From positions 496,001 through 560,000 of the forward strand of contig NZ_CP146373.1 in the NCBI RefSeq assembly GCF_037055325.1: 64,000 nt of DNA, given 5' to 3'. Position 1 is the stretch's first letter, and each line of letters opens with the position of its first letter. The DNA comes from Arachnia propionica. Lineage in GTDB: Bacteria > Actinomycetota > Actinomycetes > Propionibacteriales > Propionibacteriaceae. The notes beneath the pieces are model-generated. The model had not been told where the DNA came from, did not search any database, and was given only the letters and a program-made list of their open reading frames with translations. Shown one piece after another: positions 37,492 through 46,872 of the stretch. The position numbers and the translations under genes were made by a program.

Positions 37492-39708
37492 TCATTTTTG
37501 GCCGGGGCGTCGGCTCAGGACGCCGAAGGGATGCCGAAGCGAGTCATACCACCACTGAGTGTCGGGACGCATGTTCTCCCAGTCCATATCATCGGTCACG
37601 TCGCGGAACGGGGCGAACAGGCCCTCGGTCTCGGCATGTGCGGCCGCGTACCCGGTTTTGCCGTCACGCAACTGGCTGTCCAGATATCTGATGGCATTCC
37701 AGGCCAACCGGGTGGCATTGATGCGGTCGAACGGCGAGGGCGTACCCCCCTGCTGCAGGTGTCCAACCACAGACTCCCGCACGGAGAACCGCCCCTTCCC
37801 CTCCGCCTCGTAGAGTTTTCTCAACACATCTGTGGTGTAGTGCTCGCTGGTTTCCTCCCCCACCACGGCCAAGTAGAAGTTTCGCCCGGACTCAAAGGCA
37901 TCAACAAGGGCTTTAATGTCGGTCTCGAGCTCGGCGAGGGTGATTCCGGTCTCCGGCAGGTATACCTTTTCGGCGCCCCCGGCCAGTCCCCCAACCAGCG
38001 GCAGGAAGCCGCAACCGCGGCCCATGGTCTCCACGATGAACGCCCGTTTGCTGGCCGAGGCGCTCATCCGCAGCATGTCGATCGCGTCCACCACCGTGTT
38101 GAGGGCTGTGTCTGCTCCGACCGCCATCATCCAGCCCGGGAGATTGTTGTCAATGCTCGCCGGAACCACCGCGACCGGGATGTTGAAAGCGGGATAGCGT
38201 CGACGTTCCCGTTCCATCAGGTCGACCGACGCGTAGGCGTGGTATCCCCCCATCACCAGGAGAGCATCCACCTGGTGGTCCTCCAACTGACGCGCTATCG
38301 AGTAGAGTTCGGCTTCCGAGGGGATGTAGCGGCGGGTCCCGAAATCTGCTCCTCCGGTATGCGCCATGCCCTCCACATCGGCCCAGCTGACATCGTCGAA
38401 GCTGCCCTCGCGCAGACCCGGCATCCCACCGCGCACCGCCAGCATCTGGTACCCGAGGTCAATGCCGGAACGCACTGCGACCCGCGCTAGCTGGTTCATG
38501 CCCGGGGCCAACGCCCCGGCGTGCATGATCGCGATCCTCTTACCCGCGGGATCCACCACCGATGGCCGCGCCTCAGTGATGGCTCGGTAGATGTCGATCA
38601 TCATTTGGAACCCGGGACCACGCGACGAAATGGCGGCCTCATAGTCGCCCTCAACGATGTAGTCAGCGATCCTGCGGGTCGCCTCCACGGAGGCCAGCAG
38701 GGGCTGGGTTCCAACTTGGTCATCGTGCACACCGACGAGAACCGGCTCAGTCTCGGCGCCTGCCTCGAGCACCTCGGAAACCGCCTTGACGCCGCAGGCG
38801 GTTGCCATCCAGCGGTCGTACGCTGAGGGTTTCCCGCCGCGCTGGACGTGCCCCAGTATCGTGATCCGGGCGTCCTCTCCGCTTTTTTCCTTCAGGATGT
38901 CGCGAATACGGTGTGCCGTGATCGGCTCACTCTGCCGGTCCGCGGCACCCTCGGCGACCACGAGGATCGAGTCGCGTCTCCCGGCTCGCCTGCCCCGGTC
39001 GAGGACATCGACCATGCGGTCCTCCCAACCGTCCCGGGGCGGGGATTCCGGCAGGAAGGTGTAGTCCGCGCCACCTGCTATGGCGCTCATCAACGCCAGG
39101 TAACCGCAGTTGCGTCCCATCACCTCGATGATGAAGGTTCTCTGGTGTGACTCCGCGGTGGCAGAGATGGCGTCTATCGCCTCCGTTATGCGGTGTAGCG
39201 CGGAATCGGTCCCAATGGTCATGTCGGTGCCGACCATGTCGTTGTCGATCGAGCCAGCGATCCCAACGATTTGGAGGGCAGGGTGGCGTTTAGCCAGTTC
39301 CGCCCCCACTTCCCCGTTGCTCACCAGTTCCGCCAGCAGCTCACCCCATTCCAGGCGCAGCTGACGAGTGCCGGTGAGGGAACCATCACCACCTATCACT
39401 ATCAACCGATCGATGCCGGAGACTACGAGGTTCTTCACCGCGGTCCTGCGCCCCTCACGGTCCCGGAACTCGGGGCAGCGCGCCGTCCCGATAACAGTAC
39501 CGCCTTTGTTCAGGATCCCGGAGACGTCGTTCCACATCATCTGTTTGATGTGATCGCCACCTGTTACGGCTCCCTGCCACCCCTCCTGGATGGCGAAAAC
39601 CTCTGCACCCTCCTGGATCGCTCCCCGCACGATCGCGCGTACTGCGGCATTCATTCCTTGGGCGTCTCCACCTGAGGTGAGCACACCGATTCTGGTCCTG
39701 GCGATCAT
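37492..39708 (-). CDS. Tandem-domain 6-phosphofructokinase (eukaryotic-like)
   Basis: A 738-residue enzyme with two PFK domains, twice the length of the usual bacterial enzyme. The N-half (about 1-370) has TSGGDAQGMN, GGDGS at 106-110, SIDND at 153-157 (catalytic Asp155) and VMGRNCGY. Gly in GGDGS and no Lys before SIDND point to ATP rather than pyrophosphate. In the C-half (about 385-738) the matching sites are changed: GGYHAYAS, PASIDNNLPGW and MGRGCGF. This mirrors animal and fungal PFK1, where the C-half became regulatory. It phosphorylates fructose 6-phosphate in glycolysis. The ATG at 39708 is seven bases from AAGGAG. It follows DUF3052 by 25 nt. Confidence 0.93.
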   Translation of the reverse strand: MIARTRIGVLTSGGDAQGMNAAVRAIVRGAIQEGAEVFAIQEGWQGAVTGGDHIKQMMWNDVSGILNKGGTVIGTARCPEFRDREGRRTAVKNLVVSGIDRLIVIGGDGSLTGTRQLRLEWGELLAELVSNGEVGAELAKRHPALQIVGIAGSIDNDMVGTDMTIGTDSALHRITEAIDAISATAESHQRTFIIEVMGRNCGYLALMSAIAGGADYTFLPESPPRDGWEDRMVDVLDRGRRAGRRDSILVVAEGAADRQSEPITAHRIRDILKEKSGEDARITILGHVQRGGKPSAYDRWMATACGVKAVSEVLEAGAETEPVLVGVHDDQVGTQPLLASVEATRRIADYIVEGDYEAAISSRGPGFQMMIDIYRAITEARPSVVDPAGKRIAIMHAGALAPGMNQLARVAVRSGIDLGYQMLAVRGGMPGLREGSFDDVSWADVEGMAHTGGADFGTRRYIPSEAELYSIARQLEDHQVDALLVMGGYHAYASVDLMERERRRYPAFNIPVAVVPASIDNNLPGWMMAVGADTALNTVVDAIDMLRMSASASKRAFIVETMGRGCGFLPLVGGLAGGAEKVYLPETGITLAELETDIKALVDAFESGRNFYLAVVGEETSEHYTTDVLRKLYEAEGKGRFSVRESVVGHLQQGGTPSPFDRINATRLAWNAIRYLDSQLRDGKTGYAAAHAETEGLFAPFRDVTDDMDWENMRPDTQWWYDSLRHPFGVLSRRPGQK

Positions 39709-39733
39709 TTCCACACTCCTTCCGAGGTGGGTG

Positions 39734-40141
39734 TCAACGACGAGCGGCCCCCCGGGGACGAACCACCTTGTGCGCCTGCCAGTCTGGCGATACGTTCGCA
39801 GAACTGGTCAAGGACAACCCTGCGGTAGCGGTTCCCTCGGCCAAATCACTCGGAGCGACATACCCGGGCCTGCCGACCTTCGGAGTCAGCAGCCAGATGA
39901 AGCCCGTGTCCGCCAGATCCTTCATCGCATCCACCAAGCCGTCAACCACATCACCGTCGTCTTCCCGCCACCAGAGAACGACCACGTCCACCGCTTCTAT
40001 GGCGTCCTCGATCATGTCTGCGTCAATGGCATCCATGATCTCGTCACGCAGCTCAGAATCGGTGTCCTCGTCCCACCCCAGCTCCTGAACCACCATGTTG
40101 GCTTCCAAGCCGAGCAATTCTGCTCCCCGAGCGGCGGTCAC
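39734..40141 (-). CDS. DUF3052 family protein
   Basis: A 135-residue acidic protein. Conserved features: VVQELGWDEDTDSELRDEI, DVVVLWWREDDGDVVDGLVDAM and the end GFIWLLTPKVGRPGYVAPSD. The family is actinobacterial and is usually beside aceE, as here. Function unknown. The GTG at 40141 follows AAGGGGAAG; a longer N-terminus would run into the terminator behind aceE. It is likely cotranscribed with the phosphofructokinase. Confidence 0.9.
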   Translation of the reverse strand: MTAARGAELLGLEANMVVQELGWDEDTDSELRDEIMDAIDADMIEDAIEAVDVVVLWWREDDGDVVDGLVDAMKDLADTGFIWLLTPKVGRPGYVAPSDLAEGTATAGLSLTSSANVSPDWQAHKVVRPRGAARR

Positions 40142-40186
40142 GACACTTCCCCTTGAATTATGTGTCCCACGGGACCTAGCCTGCCA

Positions 40187-40217
40187 GATCCCCCGGGCCC
40201 TGTGCACCCGGGGGATC
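40187..40217 (-). terminator. Strong hairpin between aceE and the DUF3052 gene
   Basis: Perfect 11-bp stem GATCCCCCGGG / CCCGGGGGATC around a 9-nt loop, 22 nt after the aceE stop. No T-run follows on the minus strand, but its stability suggests it ends or reduces the aceE transcript. Confidence 0.65.
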
Positions 40218-40239
40218 AGATCGTTTCAGATCCTAGGCC

Positions 40240-43002
40240 TCATTCGGCATCTCCGGTCTTCCCGGAGGTACCAGCGGTGACGTCATCGAGACGGTATCGC
40301 TGAGCGGCTTCCAGGGGCCATTCATGGGACACCTCACCCTTCAAGGCCAGTTGCTGCAACACTGTAACGGCGATGGAGGGACCGTCGATGTTGTAGTGAC
40401 GGCGGGCAGCCGCCCGGGTATCGGAGAAACCGAAACCATCCGCGCCCAAGGTCGTGTACTCGCGCGGCACCCAAGGCCGGATCAGGTCCGGTACGGCATG
40501 CATGTAGTCACTCACAGCGACAATGGGGCCCTGCGTTCCAGCCAACTTCGACTCGACCCATGTGGGAGCGTGTTCCCCGAATGGATCGTTGAACTTTGCC
40601 TTATCGTGGGCGAGACCTTCACGACGCAGTTCGCCCCAGGAAGTCACGGACCAGACATCCGCGATCACTCCGTAGTCATCCTTGAGTAGTTGCTGGGCTT
40701 CAAGCGCCCACGGCACACCGACGCCAGAGGCAAGAATCTGAGCGCGACGGGCATCCTGACCAACCCCTTCGAAAGAACCGGGACGCAGCAGGTACATGCC
40801 TTTCAGAATGCCCTCGACGTCCACGTTCTCCGGCTCAGCGGGCTGCACGTAGGGCTCGTTGTAGACGGTGAGGTAGTACATGACGTTCTCGGGTTTCTCT
40901 CCGTACATCCGACGCAGGCCGTCGCGGACGATATGCGCCAGCTCGTAGCCGTAGGCGGGATCATAGGCCGCGAAGGCGGTGTTCGTGGAGGCCAGGATCG
41001 GCGAGTGACCATCCATGTGCTGGGTACCCTCGCCAGTCAGGGTAGTGCGACCGGCGGTAGCCCCGATCACGAAACCTCGCGCAAGCTGGTCCCCGGCTGC
41101 CCACATGGCATCGCCGGTGCGCTGGAAACCGAACATCGAGTAAAACACGTAGATCGGAACCATGGGCTCGCCGTGAGTGGCGTAGGAGGTCCCGGCGGCG
41201 GTGAAGGCCGCCATCGAACCTGCTTCATTGATGCCGGTGTGGAGGATCTGTCCGTTGGTCGCCTCCCGATAGCTGAGGAACAGGTCTGCATCAACGGGCG
41301 TGTACTTCTGACCACCAGGGTTGTAGATCTTGATAGTCGGGAAGAAAGCGTCAATGCCAAAGGTGCGAGCCTCGTCGGGGATGATGGGCACCACACGCGG
41401 CGCGAATGCCTTGTCACGCATCAGGTCCTTGAGAAGACGTACGAAGGCCATGGTGGTGGCCACTTCCTGCTTGCCAGAGCCCTTGCGGACGGAATCGTAT
41501 GCCTTGTCCCCCGGCAGCGAGATGAACTTGCGGTCCCCACGACGCTCCGGCACGTAGCCGCCGAGCGCGCGGCGACGTTCCTGCAGGTACTGCATCCTCG
41601 GGTCCTCCGCCCCAGGCCTCACATACGGCGGGCGGTAGGGATCAGCCTCGAGCACGGCGTCAGAAACCGGCACATGCACACGGTCGCGGAACGCCTTGAG
41701 ATCGTCAAGGGCCATCTTCTTCATCTGGTGCGTGGCGTTGCGACCTGCGAAGTGTTGCCCCAAGAAATAGCCCTTGATCGTGTGGGCGAGGATGACCGTG
41801 GGCGCACCAGTGAACTCGATCGCTGCCTTGTACGCGGCGTAGACCTTGTGGAAGTCGTGGCCACCACGGGTCAGTGCCCAGATCTGGTCATCGGTCCAGT
41901 CCTTCACCATCGCAGCTGTGCGGGCATCGCGCCCGAAGAAATGTTCACGCACGTAGGCGCCGTTATTGGCTTTGAAAGTCTGGTAGTCGCCGTCCGTGAT
42001 GGCATTCATCAGGGAGACCAGAGCGCCTTCGCTGTCTGCGGCAAGCAGCGGATCCCATCCACGACCCCAGATTAGCTTGATGACGTTCCATCCCGCACCT
42101 CGGAAGAAAGCCTCGAGTTCCTGAACAATCTTGCCGTTGCCGCGCACCGGCCCGTCGAGACGCTGCAAATTGCAGTTGATCACAAAGGTCAAATTGTCGA
42201 GTTCCTCGTTGGCCGCCAGCTGCAGCAGGCCACGGGACTCGGGTTCGTCCATCTCACCGTCACCCAGGAAAGCCCAGACACGCTGCTGGGAGGTGTCTTT
42301 GATGCCACGATTCTGCAGATAGCGGTTGAACTGCGCCTGATAGATAGCGTTCATGGGGCCAATTCCCATGGAAACCGTCGGGAACTCCCAGAAGTTCTGC
42401 ATCTGGTGGGGGTGCGGATAACTGGGCAGGGCCCGCACCTTTCCATCAACGATGTGGCTGTGTTCCTGACGGAACCCGTCCAGGTCCTCCTCCTCGAGAC
42501 GCCCTTCCAGGAAGGCCCGGGCGTACATGCCAGGAGAAGCGTGCCCTTGGAAGAACACCTGGTCGCCCCCGCCGGGGTGGTCCTTGCCTCGGAAGAAGTG
42601 GTTCATTCCCACCTCGTAGAGGGTCGCAGCGGAAGCATAGGTGGAGATATGCCCTCCGACACCGATGCCTGGACGCTGGGCGCGGTGCACGGTGACGGCT
42701 GCATTCCAGCGCAGCAACCGCCGGATCTGGCGTTCTAGTTCCTCGTCCCCCGGGTAGGCCGGTTCCTTGTCAGCCGGGATGGTATTCACGTAGTCGGTAC
42801 TGGTCAGCGAAGGAACACCGACATGGAGCTCACGCGCCCGTTCCAACAGCTTCAGCATGACATAGCGGGCACGGTTGCGGCCACCGTGCTCGATCACCCC
42901 GTCGAGCGACTCCAGCCACTCGGCGGTCTCCCCCGGATCTGTGTCCGGAAGGTTCGTCGGCAGGCCATTGAGGATTGGCCCGACCTGGTCCTGGATGCTC
43001 AC
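40240..43002 (-). CDS. aceE: Pyruvate dehydrogenase E1 component, homodimeric type
   Basis: A 920-residue thiamine diphosphate enzyme that converts pyruvate to acetyl groups for the E2 subunit. The ThDP motif [12 protein letters not shown]...FVINCN is near 245-285. Other family blocks are [48 protein letters not shown] and the C-terminal [13 protein letters not shown]. No E2 or E3 gene is in the window. The GTG start has AGAGGA upstream. It is divergent from the sugar-binding lipoprotein; 171 nt between them hold their promoters. Confidence 0.96.
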   Translation of the reverse strand: MSIQDQVGPILNGLPTNLPDTDPGETAEWLESLDGVIEHGGRNRARYVMLKLLERARELHVGVPSLTSTDYVNTIPADKEPAYPGDEELERQIRRLLRWNAAVTVHRAQRPGIGVGGHISTYASAATLYEVGMNHFFRGKDHPGGGDQVFFQGHASPGMYARAFLEGRLEEEDLDGFRQEHSHIVDGKVRALPSYPHPHQMQNFWEFPTVSMGIGPMNAIYQAQFNRYLQNRGIKDTSQQRVWAFLGDGEMDEPESRGLLQLAANEELDNLTFVINCNLQRLDGPVRGNGKIVQELEAFFRGAGWNVIKLIWGRGWDPLLAADSEGALVSLMNAITDGDYQTFKANNGAYVREHFFGRDARTAAMVKDWTDDQIWALTRGGHDFHKVYAAYKAAIEFTGAPTVILAHTIKGYFLGQHFAGRNATHQMKKMALDDLKAFRDRVHVPVSDAVLEADPYRPPYVRPGAEDPRMQYLQERRRALGGYVPERRGDRKFISLPGDKAYDSVRKGSGKQEVATTMAFVRLLKDLMRDKAFAPRVVPIIPDEARTFGIDAFFPTIKIYNPGGQKYTPVDADLFLSYREATNGQILHTGINEAGSMAAFTAAGTSYATHGEPMVPIYVFYSMFGFQRTGDAMWAAGDQLARGFVIGATAGRTTLTGEGTQHMDGHSPILASTNTAFAAYDPAYGYELAHIVRDGLRRMYGEKPENVMYYLTVYNEPYVQPAEPENVDVEGILKGMYLLRPGSFEGVGQDARRAQILASGVGVPWALEAQQLLKDDYGVIADVWSVTSWGELRREGLAHDKAKFNDPFGEHAPTWVESKLAGTQGPIVAVSDYMHAVPDLIRPWVPREYTTLGADGFGFSDTRAAARRHYNIDGPSIAVTVLQQLALKGEVSHEWPLEAAQRYRLDDVTAGTSGKTGDAE

Positions 43003-43173
43003 GTGGGTCCTCTCGTCGCGATGATGTGCACGGTTGGAGTAAAGATACCGCGCGATAGCCAGTCCGTGAATTACTGCCGCCCAACATCCGCCTCGTCAGG
43101 CTTGCAAACCTGCTCACACGATGTCAGGGTGGCCGAGTGGAGCCAAGTTTCGCCCCGACGGAAAGGATCAGGG

Positions 43174-44547
43174 ATGTTCCGATTGAAGGAACGGGCTGTT
43201 GTCGTCATCGTGACCATCGTCTCCCTGTTCGCCTTAGTCGCCTGCAGCGACGGTTCCCCGGTGGAAGAGCCCACGAACAAGCCCAGCCAGGTTCCGAGTG
43301 AGTGTGCCGCCTTCGCGCAGTACGGAAATCTCCGGGGCAGGTCGATCAACGTCTACGCCCCCATCGTTTCACCGGAAGATCAGTCCCACATCGATTCCTT
43401 CGCTCCCTTTGAGGAATGCACAGGAGTCAAGATCAACTACGAAGGATCCCGGGAATTCGAGACCCAGCTCCCAACCAAAATTGATGCCGACGCACCACCA
43501 GACATCGCCTATTTCCCACAACCCGGACTGCTGAAAAGTCTCATCGCCCGTTTCCCCGGCAAGATCAAGGAAGTACAGGGGCAGGCTCTAGCAAATCTTG
43601 ACGCCAATTACCGGAGCAACTGGAAAGAGTACGGGTCCGTTGACGGCAAGGTCTACGCGGTTCCAGTTGGAGCAAGTGTAAAATCTTTCGTCTGGTATTC
43701 TCCTCGCGCTTTCATGGAGAACGGTTACCAAATTCCTCGGACATGGGAGGAACTGATCACATTGACTCAGAGGATCGCCGAGGGCCATCCGGGCGCAAAA
43801 CCTTGGTGCGCTGGCATCCAGGCCAGCAACGGAACAGGATGGCCAGCCACCGACTGGCTCGAGGACATGATGCTGCACACCGCCGGCTCGGAAGAATATG
43901 ACATGTGGGTGTCACACCAGATTCCATTCAACGATCCCCATGTAGTCACCGCTCTGGATCAGGCGGGAGAGGTTCTCAAGAATGAAACCTTCGTGAACGG
44001 CGGACTGGGAAGCGTAAAGTCCATCGCCACCACATCTTTCACAGCTGCCGGCTTGCCGATACTGGACAACACATGCTTTCTGCACCGTCAAGCTTCCTTT
44101 TATCAGGTAAACTGGCCCGCTGAAACAAAAATCGCAGAAGATGGCGACGTCTTTGCTTTTCTTTTGCCTGGAAAAACCGACTCGAAACAACCAGTTCTCG
44201 TTGGCGGAGAGTTCGCAGCAGCCTTTAACGCCCGTGAAGAGGTTCTCGCTTTTCAAGCATATTTGACCTCCCCAGAATTCAGCAACACGAAGGCACGGGT
44301 TACGGGACATGGATGGATCTCCGCAAACAAAAATCTCGATCCTTCTGTCTTCTCTTCGCCCATCGACAGACTCTCCTATGAGCTACTCACCGACGACAGC
44401 ACCGTTGTCCACTTCGATGCGTCGGATCAGATGCCGGACACTGTCGGCACCGGAACTTTTTGGACCGGCATGACGGATTGGATCTCCCTGGACAAGTCCT
44501 CCCTCGACGTACTGACCGAGATCGAAAACTCCTGGCCGAAGAGCTGA
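43174..44547 (+). CDS. Orphan ABC-type sugar-binding lipoprotein
   Basis: A 457-residue lipoprotein. The signal peptide ends ALVAC with Cys24 as the lipid site. The mature part has the extracellular solute-binding family 1 pattern: FEECTGVKINYEGSREFETQ, PPDIAYFPQPGLLK, GSVDGKVYAVPVGASVKSFVWY and WEELITLTQRIAEG. These proteins feed sugars to ABC importers, but no permease or ATPase gene is nearby, so it either works with a remote transporter or senses a ligand. It is more AT-rich in its second half than the genes around it. AAAGGATCAGGG precedes the ATG. The frame upstream to 42823 crosses aceE and is not used. Confidence 0.88.
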   Translation: MFRLKERAVVVIVTIVSLFALVACSDGSPVEEPTNKPSQVPSECAAFAQYGNLRGRSINVYAPIVSPEDQSHIDSFAPFEECTGVKINYEGSREFETQLPTKIDADAPPDIAYFPQPGLLKSLIARFPGKIKEVQGQALANLDANYRSNWKEYGSVDGKVYAVPVGASVKSFVWYSPRAFMENGYQIPRTWEELITLTQRIAEGHPGAKPWCAGIQASNGTGWPATDWLEDMMLHTAGSEEYDMWVSHQIPFNDPHVVTALDQAGEVLKNETFVNGGLGSVKSIATTSFTAAGLPILDNTCFLHRQASFYQVNWPAETKIAEDGDVFAFLLPGKTDSKQPVLVGGEFAAAFNAREEVLAFQAYLTSPEFSNTKARVTGHGWISANKNLDPSVFSSPIDRLSYELLTDDSTVVHFDASDQMPDTVGTGTFWTGMTDWISLDKSSLDVLTEIENSWPKS

Positions 44548-44577
44548 CCAACCACAGGCCAGCCCTCTCCCGGTCGG

Positions 44578-44583
44578 TAGGCT
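44578..44583 (+). promoter_or_regulatory. -10 element of the fasR-like gene
   Basis: TAGGCT, 10 nt before the ATG, giving a leader of a few bases at most. Confidence 0.38.
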
Positions 44584-44593
44584 AGCGAGAACC

Positions 44594-45784
44594 ATGACCG
44601 CTCAGCCCGCACGTCCAGGGACCCTTCCCGCCACAGTATCGTCAGCTCGCTCCCGGGCTGCCATCCTGAAACGACTACGTGCCGCCACGGCGACTATGAA
44701 CACCGCCACCTTGACGGCTCTCGAGGACCGTCATACATGGTTCGCAGAACTTGATGCCGAGTCCCGTTCCTGGATCAACGTACTGGCCCGGGAGGGAATC
44801 GACGGTTTCGTGAGCTGGGTCAGCGGCTCTATCTTCTCCTTCGAATCGGTCTTCGACTCCGCGCCCCGCGCTCTTGCGGGCCGCATTTCCCTGAGACAGA
44901 CAGTCGACCTGGTGCGCACCACCACCGATGTCGTGGAGGAACAGATCCAACTCCTGTTGCCGCGCGCGGACCAGCAGCCGCTGCAACTGGGGATAGTGCA
45001 CTATTCCCGCGAAATCGCGTTCGTCGCGGCCGCGGTCTATGCCCGCGCCGCTGAGGCGCGAGGGGCATGGGACTCGCGCATGGAGGCGACGATCGTCGAT
45101 GCGGTGGTTCGCGCCGAGGCCGATGAATCCGTCACATCCAGGGCCTCGACCCTCGGTTGGAATTCTGAAGCCCCGACGGTAGTGGTCATAGCAGGCGCCC
45201 CGAAAAACCTACGAATCGACGAGCTACGCAGAGCATCCTCACGGCTCTGCTTGGACATGCTTGCTGCTCCACAGGGAGAGCGTCTTGTGTGCATCTTCGC
45301 CGGTGAGGCTCTGACTGACCCTACCCAGGCTTGTGAGCTGGTAACCAAGCTCGAACCCCATTTCGCACCAGGTCCCGTGGTGATAGGCCCACTTGCCGAG
45401 GGGCTCCGCGGAGCCCCCGCATCCGCCAGGTCTGCGGCCTCCGGCTACCGGGCCGCCCGGGCCTGGCCAGAAGGACCCAGGACTTTGTTGTCGAACGACT
45501 TGCTTCCAGAACGGGCACTCGCAGGTGACGGACATGCCCGACGAACCCTGGCCCGCGATCTCTTCGGCCTCCTCAGGGGCTCCAAAGAGCTCTTGGAGAC
45601 TTGCGTCGGTTTCCTCGACGCAGGGTCCTCGATGGAGGCCACCGCCCGGGCCATGTTCATCCATCCCAACACCGTCCGCTACCGCCTGCGACGCATCCAG
45701 GAAGTGACGGGGTACAACCCCACAGATGCACGCGAAGCCTACGTGTTGAGGCTGGCGATCACCTTGGGGCGCCTCCAGGAGTGA
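44594..45784 (+). CDS. fasR: PucR-type regulator of fatty acid synthesis (FasR-like)
   Basis: A 396-residue regulator. The N-terminal two thirds have a mixed alpha/beta domain with VVVIAGAPKNLRIDELRRAS. The C-terminal PucR helix-turn-helix covers about 335-392 (EATARAMFIHPNTVRYRLRRI). In Streptomyces and mycobacteria the gene in this position, just before fabD, activates the fatty acid synthesis operon. That conserved place is the main reason for the name. No membrane segment. Confidence 0.87.
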   Translation: MTAQPARPGTLPATVSSARSRAAILKRLRAATATMNTATLTALEDRHTWFAELDAESRSWINVLAREGIDGFVSWVSGSIFSFESVFDSAPRALAGRISLRQTVDLVRTTTDVVEEQIQLLLPRADQQPLQLGIVHYSREIAFVAAAVYARAAEARGAWDSRMEATIVDAVVRAEADESVTSRASTLGWNSEAPTVVVIAGAPKNLRIDELRRASSRLCLDMLAAPQGERLVCIFAGEALTDPTQACELVTKLEPHFAPGPVVIGPLAEGLRGAPASARSAASGYRAARAWPEGPRTLLSNDLLPERALAGDGHARRTLARDLFGLLRGSKELLETCVGFLDAGSSMEATARAMFIHPNTVRYRLRRIQEVTGYNPTDAREAYVLRLAITLGRLQE

Positions 45785-45814
45785 CCCTATTCATCGCCAC
45801 TCCGGAAGCAATTT

Positions 45815-45832
45815 TTGTTGGATTCCTACAAT
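45815..45832 (+). promoter_or_regulatory. Palindromic operator overlapping the -10 of the fab operon
   Basis: TTGTTGGATTCCTACAA (45815-45831) has arms TTGT-GGA and TCC-ACAA around a central T. TACAAT at 45827-45832 is a good -10 hexamer. It lies 70-85 nt before fabD, in the 116-nt gap after the regulator. It is the obvious candidate site for FasR-like control, but this is inference. Confidence 0.5.
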
Positions 45833-45900
45833 CTCTCCTGAGTCATTTTCGTCACCTTCGTAGCCGCACAGATCGTCGGCGGACGGGCAGAGTTGAGAAC

Positions 45901-46827
45901 GTGCTAGCTATCGTCGCGCCAGGTCAGGGCGCCCAGACCCCCGGATTTCTCACTGCTTGGTTGGATGAACCCACCTTCAGGACTCGCCTCGAATGGCTGA
46001 GTGCCGTCGCCGACATCGACCTCGTAGCCCATGGCACCACGTCGGATGAGGAGACCATTCGGGACACGGCGGTGGCACAGCCCCTGCTGGTCGCATCAGC
46101 GCTTGCCAGCGCCGAGCAGCTGAGCCCCACCACCACTGGACTCGCCGGCGTGGTCGCCGGGCATTCCGTGGGTGAACTTGCCGCCGCGGCTATGACAGGT
46201 GTGGTCTCTGTCGAATCCGCCATGGTGCTGGTCCGGGAACGTGGCCGCAGCATGGCCGAGGCCTCGGCAATCACACCTACGTCCATGACCGCCGTAATCG
46301 GCGGGGACCGGGAAGAGGTACTGGCAGCCATCGAGGCCGTGGGCCTGACCCCCGCCAACAACAATGGTTCTGGACAAATCGTTGCTGCCGGCACCATGGA
46401 ACAGCTGGCCGCGCTGGCTGACGAAGCTCCTCACCGCGCACGCCTGAGGCCGCTCAGCGTCGCCGGCGCCTTCCACACCCATCACATGACTCCCGCCGTG
46501 GCCCGCTTGAAGGCACTTGCCGGCGCCGTGCCCACCGAGGACCCCCACACCAACCTTCTCAGCAATGCCGATGGAGAGGTCGTACCTTCGGGGCGCGAGT
46601 ACTTGGAGCGCTTGGTCAAGCAGGTGGCAAGTCCGGTTCGCTGGGACCTGTGCATGGAGACCATGTCGACTCTCGGCGTCACCGGAATCCTCGAGCTCAC
46701 TCCCGCGGGAACCCTGACGGGAATCGCAAAACGCAACCTCAAGGGAGTCGAGCGGTTCAACCTCAACACACCGGACCAGCTAGACGAGGCTCGCGTCTTC
46801 TGCGCAACCCACTCAGCCAAAGACTGA
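45901..46827 (+). CDS. fabD: Malonyl-CoA:ACP transacylase
   Basis: A 308-residue enzyme that loads malonyl groups on acyl carrier protein. The active-site serine is Ser89 in GHSVGE (87-92); the partner His is in GAFHTHHM. APGQGAQ opens the protein. I chose GTG at 45901 because it gives the family N-terminus; no good ribosome-binding site is seen, and the frame upstream lies in the regulator gene. First gene of the fabD-fabH-acp-fabF operon. Confidence 0.95.
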   Translation: MLAIVAPGQGAQTPGFLTAWLDEPTFRTRLEWLSAVADIDLVAHGTTSDEETIRDTAVAQPLLVASALASAEQLSPTTTGLAGVVAGHSVGELAAAAMTGVVSVESAMVLVRERGRSMAEASAITPTSMTAVIGGDREEVLAAIEAVGLTPANNNGSGQIVAAGTMEQLAALADEAPHRARLRPLSVAGAFHTHHMTPAVARLKALAGAVPTEDPHTNLLSNADGEVVPSGREYLERLVKQVASPVRWDLCMETMSTLGVTGILELTPAGTLTGIAKRNLKGVERFNLNTPDQLDEARVFCATHSAKD

Positions 46828-46872
46828 GCCCCACATCACCCTGCTTCACTGAAACGCCCGAAAGGCCGCGAC

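Noticed and set aside
37492-39708. Pyrophosphate-dependent phosphofructokinase
   Set aside because: The N-half has GGDGS and lacks the Lys before the IDN motif that marks the pyrophosphate type.
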